Of a stretch of DNA of 45,139 bases, positions 41,901 to 45,139 are shown piece after piece. Source of the DNA: Chitinophagales bacterium (GTDB taxonomy: Bacteria; Bacteroidota; Bacteroidia; Chitinophagales; Chitinophagaceae). Each line of letters begins with the position of its first letter. Within the stretch, counting starts at the first letter, position 1. The notes under the pieces are model-generated. The model worked only from the letters and a program-made list of their open reading frames with translations, was not told where the DNA came from and did not search any database. Location: the NCBI GenBank assembly GCA_030832085.1, contig JAURJU010000091.1, forward strand, positions 1 through 45,139. The letters are read 5' to 3'. A program made the position numbers and the translations under genes.

Positions 41901-42144
41901 AGAAGATGCCTTTTTCATCAGTAAGGTCGGCTGCAATGTCTGCATAACTTACAGTTATACCAGCAAGGGGCTTGCCAGTTGAATGGTCATTTACCACTCC
42001 TGTCACTGTCATTCGTTGTGCAGCAACCACGCTTGGCTTTTGTTTTACAATTTGCTTTTTTTGGGCAAGGGTTGTTTCACCCACCAAGACGAAAAGCAAA
42101 AGAACAGATGCCTTGCTGATGTGTTTCAAATTTGAATGTATCAT
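38953..42144 (-). CDS. SusC/RagA family TonB-dependent outer-membrane transporter
   Basis: A 1063-residue TonB-dependent importer of oligosaccharides. Signal peptide to LAQ. A carboxypeptidase-D-like regulatory domain follows (about 45-115: TVTGVVNDHSTGKPLAGITVSY, DEKGIFSIKVP). Next is the plug with PFESIDELLQGQVTGLQ, LLLRGQNSLYGSNMPLVIVDG and the SusC signature VSVIKDASSEYGAKGANGAIIITT, then a 22-strand barrel ending MGIRIGL. The ATG at 42144 is used; a TTG two codons earlier is possible. It lies 24 bp after the fasciclin lipoprotein gene and 53 bp before susD. Substrate inferred from neighbours: rhamnogalacturonan fragments. Confidence 0.96.
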   Translation of the reverse strand: MIHSNLKHISKASVLLLFVLVGETTLAQKKQIVKQKPSVVAAQRMTVTGVVNDHSTGKPLAGITVSYADIAADLTDEKGIFSIKVPSLDVELHLKAEGFEPRQVSLKGRSELSISMLTETGKSFQQNAVLHHESKPMRKNTASIGSIGFNGNWNRPFESIDELLQGQVTGLQSIRRSGATSKGANLLLRGQNSLYGSNMPLVIVDGMIFDPSDYGNSLMGGNHTNPLSLINSQDIDNVSVIKDASSEYGAKGANGAIIITTGRAKRQATSIDFGVYGSYNQMPDQLPMMNASDYRVYLGEILQSKGMGISAIAAMPYMRDDSLTNSEYFKYHNNTNWQDKVLRNSINKNYFLKVTGGDNIATYALSIGFTNMEGVLKSNNLTKYNTRFNAAFNFSKRLTGQANLAFTYNEQSLRTQGIDAKTSPLFVALTKSPLLVANEVNEKGIFSPNLGDTDIFGVSNPSVLIEKAQGTSKNYRFAGSYTFNYDLAKSLKASAMIGVFYDKNRENIFLPRKGVADDTLSNAIADSRLGTQVRRLFSTYFDAKLEYDKTINNDHQVASRIGLRYQKNAAEQDYTLGYNSATDELISVQNGVGALRQTGGGINEWNWMNSYFSTEYGFKERLFLTFSAAMDGSSRFGPDAKSGLGINGVRYAFMPSLGAAWIVSSGSDFGTSSRVDLFKLRATLSRSGNDDIGNYTARQTYTSQNFLGMQGLVRSGVPNPSIQWETSTKANAGIDVAFWNDRVAMSLDLYSSTTTDMLVYEKVLSGSGFENVLTNGGAMRNSGFEAMFNMRAINRPALKWDLGFNYATNRNKIIKVPNDQFLTNTHGATIITQNGASANVFFGYKTNGVFANSTDAVASGLKTKNADGSYSNFQGGDVQFVDLNGDKIIDEKDMQQLGSAAPRFHGSFSSKLSVARFTIDALFTFSQGNEIFNQLRYYLESASGTDNQLNSVVNRWRTEGQVTSMPKVSFGDPRGNNRFSDRWIEDGSYLRLRNITLSYDLFLKEKFVKNASLYLTGNNLLTFTKYMGYDPEFSAGNAGFAQGIDNGLDPLFKSVTMGIRIGL

Positions 42145-42168
42145 TACCAATATCTTTTTTAATCGCTA

Positions 42169-43620
42169 TTATAAACTCGGTACAAGTTTGATATAATCAC
42201 AAACAAGTGGATTGGCAGCATTGGCTGTACTATTGGCCGCTGTCAGGTAAAAAGAAAGGACTGGAGAATATCTTGTCAATGAAAATTCACCCAGGTATAT
42301 TTCGCCTTTTACATTGGCCGCCACATTAACGTAAGGCAAGAGTAAGGCATCTGGAGAACCTACACCAAGTTTTTGTGTGAATGTTGCAGTCTGAAAATCA
42401 TTTACGGCTACCCAATAGGCCTTGTACTTGATCGCCGGAATTTCAGCCTGGTCATATCGAAGATTGAACATGGCAACACCATGGTTGAGCACCAACACAT
42501 CCGTAAAAAACTTTTTGCTCAGGTCATTGTAGCGGTCCCTAAAATAAGTCACAGAACGCCGGTCAGTACTTGATGCTGCATATTTTTCAGCTTCTATGAC
42601 CCTTGTGGTGAATCTCAATACAGGAGCGACTGGGAGTGTGCTCATCACGTACACATAACCATTGCTGGTTTTGATGGAAGCAACAATTGAGCTCTTATTG
42701 ATGGGAAGCTTGGCGCCAAATTTAGATACTACCGTGTCTGGAAGTCCTGCAGGCGTATACAGTGTATCCACTGCAAAATCACGTACGATGTTCCATGCAG
42801 TGGCAAAAGCTGTACTATCTGCTGTCCCCGTGGCAAAATATTTTGCATATGCAGCCTGTTCCGCATCCCAACCTCCATCAGCCAAAACGAATACCGTGAA
42901 CTGTTTAGACTCGTCGCGAAGGTCATGAACATTCCTCAAGAACATATTTGCATATACGGAGTCGGTTCCCTTTTGATAAATGGGATCGCCTGTAATTGGA
43001 TTGATTCCTACCACTGTTGCGTTGGTTGGATCAAAAACATTTCTAAAAAGGGACTGCAAGAAATTGCGTTGTTTCAAAGGTGCAGCAGCATTCCCAGCAA
43101 TGAATTCCCAACAATTCTCCAATGCATTCACAGACATGTTGATGGTATGTAAAATGCCATTGCTGGCATATTGGTTCGCTTGACTTGATACAGCCGACTC
43201 AATGGAAAAAGGAGCAATGCTATTGAACTTTCCATTCAACATCATGATTCTTTTTTTTGGTGTACTTGAAGAGTAACTGACCAGCTCTTCAGATATATGG
43301 TTGGCAATGAATTGTTTCAGTTTTGCAGGATTTCCTTTGATGGATGCATCCAAGAGGATCAACGATTCATTGGATGGTGCAAATACTGTATAGGATTTTG
43401 ACGAAACCAGAACCTTATCCAAGCCGGTTTCAACAAGATACTTGGAGAAAGTAGAAAGGGATTGGTTTTGGGAAATCACTTCAAAAAGATTTTTCTGAAG
43501 CATTGGATCACCAACAGCATTGTACTCATCCGTCATCTTCTTGCAACCCACCGACATGAGGATAACTACCCCCAATAGTGCACCAAGCTGTAGTTTGCGA
43601 TTGTATTTCATGCTATTCAT
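42169..43620 (-). CDS. Fasciclin-domain lipoprotein with C-terminal beta domain
   Basis: A 483-residue lipoprotein; the lipobox LMSVGC gives the anchored cysteine near residue 26. A FAS1 domain covers about 40-165 (TVFAPSNESL, then GILHTINMSV). Another FAS1-like region covers about 180-320 (FTVFVLADGGWD). The last 150 residues, with TTRVIEAEKY..., a run of strands and the end NPLVCDYIKLVPSL, look like a carbohydrate-binding-type sandwich. Its place directly before susC, where SusE/F-like proteins normally sit near SusC/D, suggests a surface glycan-binding role; this is inference. An ATG three codons downstream (43611) is an equally good start. Confidence 0.82.
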   Translation of the reverse strand: MNSMKYNRKLQLGALLGVVILMSVGCKKMTDEYNAVGDPMLQKNLFEVISQNQSLSTFSKYLVETGLDKVLVSSKSYTVFAPSNESLILLDASIKGNPAKLKQFIANHISEELVSYSSSTPKKRIMMLNGKFNSIAPFSIESAVSSQANQYASNGILHTINMSVNALENCWEFIAGNAAAPLKQRNFLQSLFRNVFDPTNATVVGINPITGDPIYQKGTDSVYANMFLRNVHDLRDESKQFTVFVLADGGWDAEQAAYAKYFATGTADSTAFATAWNIVRDFAVDTLYTPAGLPDTVVSKFGAKLPINKSSIVASIKTSNGYVYVMSTLPVAPVLRFTTRVIEAEKYAASSTDRRSVTYFRDRYNDLSKKFFTDVLVLNHGVAMFNLRYDQAEIPAIKYKAYWVAVNDFQTATFTQKLGVGSPDALLLPYVNVAANVKGEIYLGEFSLTRYSPVLSFYLTAANSTANAANPLVCDYIKLVPSL

Positions 43621-43648
43621 TTGTTCATTTACATTTTATGTGTTGCGC

Positions 43649-45139
43649 TTATTGGAACAACAGGGAACCATCTGGTTTGAACCTTGGGAGAATCTGGTTC
43701 TGATCAATCGGAATGAAATGAATCATGTCAAGATTATTGTTGTTCTGTGTTCCGTTCAGTGGGGTAATTCGAATGATCTGCTGCTGTGTGGTCAGGAAAT
43801 CAATCACGCCTACCTGCTTTGCAGCAAATACGTTGACCGTATTTTCTGTATAACGCTTCCACCCTATCGCCTCCAACTCTGCATCGGTTCCAGCAGGACG
43901 ATTCTCGGTAAAATTCATGGTCCTTTGCATCAAGGTTCCATTTACTTCAACCTGACAGAGCATGTTGGAACTGCTCGATTGTTTCTGCGCCCTGTAACAG
44001 ATCCATACCTTGTACTTGCCCTTGACAATGGGCGGTGTTCTCATTTCCCAATACACAGGCCGGCTGGGAAGACCCAAGGGCAACATGTTTACATCATTGT
44101 TGACTGCGTAATTGGTAATTGAACTTGATGAAGAATAGGTATACGTCATTACATTGGTTCCGGCCAGTGACCCCCACCCCCAGTAGTGATCTTTGATGGG
44201 ATTGTCGGCTTCTGTTGCCCTGGTGAAGTTATAATTGGCTTTCTTGTAATAAGCAGGTAGTTTTTTTATTTCGGTGAAGGATGAAACATCCCAGAACAGC
44301 GGAGCAGGTTTTCTGAACTTCACCCTGTAGTGGGCAGCCATGTCATGAACAACGCCATTCGTTGCGGCGATATCACTTTTATCCCGGGTAATTTTAACAC
44401 CCTTCTCAACAATACCATTGAACTCATCTTCGTTGAGTACCACATCCTGGTCAATCAACTTGATGCTGACCACTTCTTGTGGCAAGAGCGTTTCATGCGT
44501 CGGTACAGTGATGATGTCTCCCAGGAATTTCAACCCTGAAGAGATGTGGTAGGCCACATACATGTTCAGGCTGTCCAACGGATTGGTTGGATTTCCGGTT
44601 TTGGAAAACCTTGTCTTCAAAGCGGCATATGTAGCAAATCCACTGTCTGCCAATGCCTTGTTGCTTTCTGCAAAAACGGTGATCCATCTTTTTGAAAGGT
44701 CAGGATCAACAACATTCAACTTGGCAAAATATCCTGTTTCTTTCATGGCCTGAACGAAAATGGAATATTCCGGCTTACTCTCCAACTGTTGAGAAATTGT
44801 TTTGGTGGCAGGCGTCAACACCTGATTGATGGCATGGATGATGCCGTTTCCCACCCTGATATTGGATTTCACAACAGCACCCTGCCTGTTGATGACATAA
44901 CTGGAAACACCAGCCGTGTTGACCACTGATGTAATCAGGAATTGTCCATACATGGTAATTACAGGTAACTTGCCATCAGTGAAAGAATTGGTATAAATGG
45001 TGTCCTCCAACAAATGAAGCCTTACCATGTCTTTCAGTGTTGCCAGATCTGCAGTTTCCACTGAAGTTGCACCAAGGTTTTTTAAATACGTTTTCACACC
45101 ACTGTTGGTGGGCGCAAAACAGGTATAAGAGCCATAGGC
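43649..45139 (-). CDS. Fasciclin-domain protein, 5' end outside the window
   Basis: At least 496 codons, open to the right edge, so the start and any lipoprotein signal are missing. The visible part begins AYGSYTCFAPTNSGVKTYL, the conserved FAS1 box 1 (YTVFAPTN), so at least one FAS1 domain is cut at its N-terminal side. It ends at NGIIHAINQVL, about residue 105 of the visible part. A second FAS1 domain (SIFVQAMKETGYFAKL to TNGVVHDMAAHYRV) follows. A C-terminal domain of about 220 residues has strands PVYWEMRTPPIVKGKYKVW and the end NNLDMIHFIPIDQ, similar in layout to the next protein. It lies 28 bp before the second fasciclin gene and heads the visible pectin operon. A GTG at 45097 is internal, not the start. 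Confidence 0.82.
   Translation of the reverse strand, partial: AYGSYTCFAPTNSGVKTYLKNLGATSVETADLATLKDMVRLHLLEDTIYTNSFTDGKLPVITMYGQFLITSVVNTAGVSSYVINRQGAVVKSNIRVGNGIIHAINQVLTPATKTISQQLESKPEYSIFVQAMKETGYFAKLNVVDPDLSKRWITVFAESNKALADSGFATYAALKTRFSKTGNPTNPLDSLNMYVAYHISSGLKFLGDIITVPTHETLLPQEVVSIKLIDQDVVLNEDEFNGIVEKGVKITRDKSDIAATNGVVHDMAAHYRVKFRKPAPLFWDVSSFTEIKKLPAYYKKANYNFTRATEADNPIKDHYWGWGSLAGTNVMTYTYSSSSSITNYAVNNDVNMLPLGLPSRPVYWEMRTPPIVKGKYKVWICYRAQKQSSSSNMLCQVEVNGTLMQRTMNFTENRPAGTDAELEAIGWKRYTENTVNVFAAKQVGVIDFLTTQQQIIRITPLNGTQNNNNLDMIHFIPIDQNQILPRFKPDGSLLFQ

Overview
The window looks like a chromosomal segment of a Bacteroidota bacterium, probably Chitinophagaceae-like. The evidence is a SusC/SusD pair, fasciclin lipoproteins, DUF4476, many secreted enzymes whose signal peptides end in AQ/SQ, and TTTG-N20ish-TAnnTTTG promoters. 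Almost everything is catabolic and points to plant cell-wall material. All functional calls come from reading motifs by eye; no database search was run.

Left edge (1-327): no gene. Two tandem Bacteroidota-type promoters read leftwards out of the window into a leader that resembles a ribosomal RNA leader. Then come truA with a DUF4476 protein (328-2216, minus strand), and a secreted M1 aminopeptidase (2327-4807, plus strand) that ends at a strong bidirectional terminator.

Hydroxyproline/arabinoside region (4921-17888, minus strand except one gene): the four enzymes expected for trans-4-hydroxy-L-proline catabolism are all present. They are a two-cysteine 2-epimerase, a D-amino-acid (hydroxyproline) dehydrogenase, a DapA-family pyrroline-4-hydroxy-2-carboxylate deaminase, and an alpha-ketoglutarate semialdehyde dehydrogenase. 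The epimerase and dehydrogenase share one tight gene run with a GH95 alpha-L-fucosidase/galactosidase and a GH127 beta-L-arabinofuranosidase. The other two share a run with a secreted DUF885 zinc peptidase. GH127 enzymes are known to trim beta-L-arabinose from hydroxyproline, so the cluster reads as a system for stripping and eating plant hydroxyproline-rich glycoproteins (extensins, arabinogalactan proteins). This is the main finding of the window. A sterol-desaturase/AGMO-like gene lies on the opposite strand in its middle.

Middle (18039-23811): an ECF sigma factor, a small membrane protein and a CpxP-like protein form one operon. Next is a minus-strand run: SSS symporter, a 57-residue membrane protein, a ferredoxin-NADP-reductase-like flavoprotein and a GDSL esterase. 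It diverges from a myo-inositol oxygenase, suggesting inositol uptake and conversion to glucuronate.

Right (23910-45139, all minus strand): a polysaccharide utilisation locus for pectin, most likely rhamnogalacturonan I. In transcription order it holds two fasciclin lipoproteins (the first cut by the window edge), SusC, SusD, a CE12 acetylesterase, a PL22-like/GH106 fusion protein, a decayed glycosidase remnant, a DUF4450 six-hairpin protein, GH28, PL11 and a second CE12. Together they would bind and import pectin fragments, deacetylate them, cleave the GalA-Rha backbone and remove rhamnose and galacturonate. No tRNA, CRISPR array, insertion sequence or prophage was seen.
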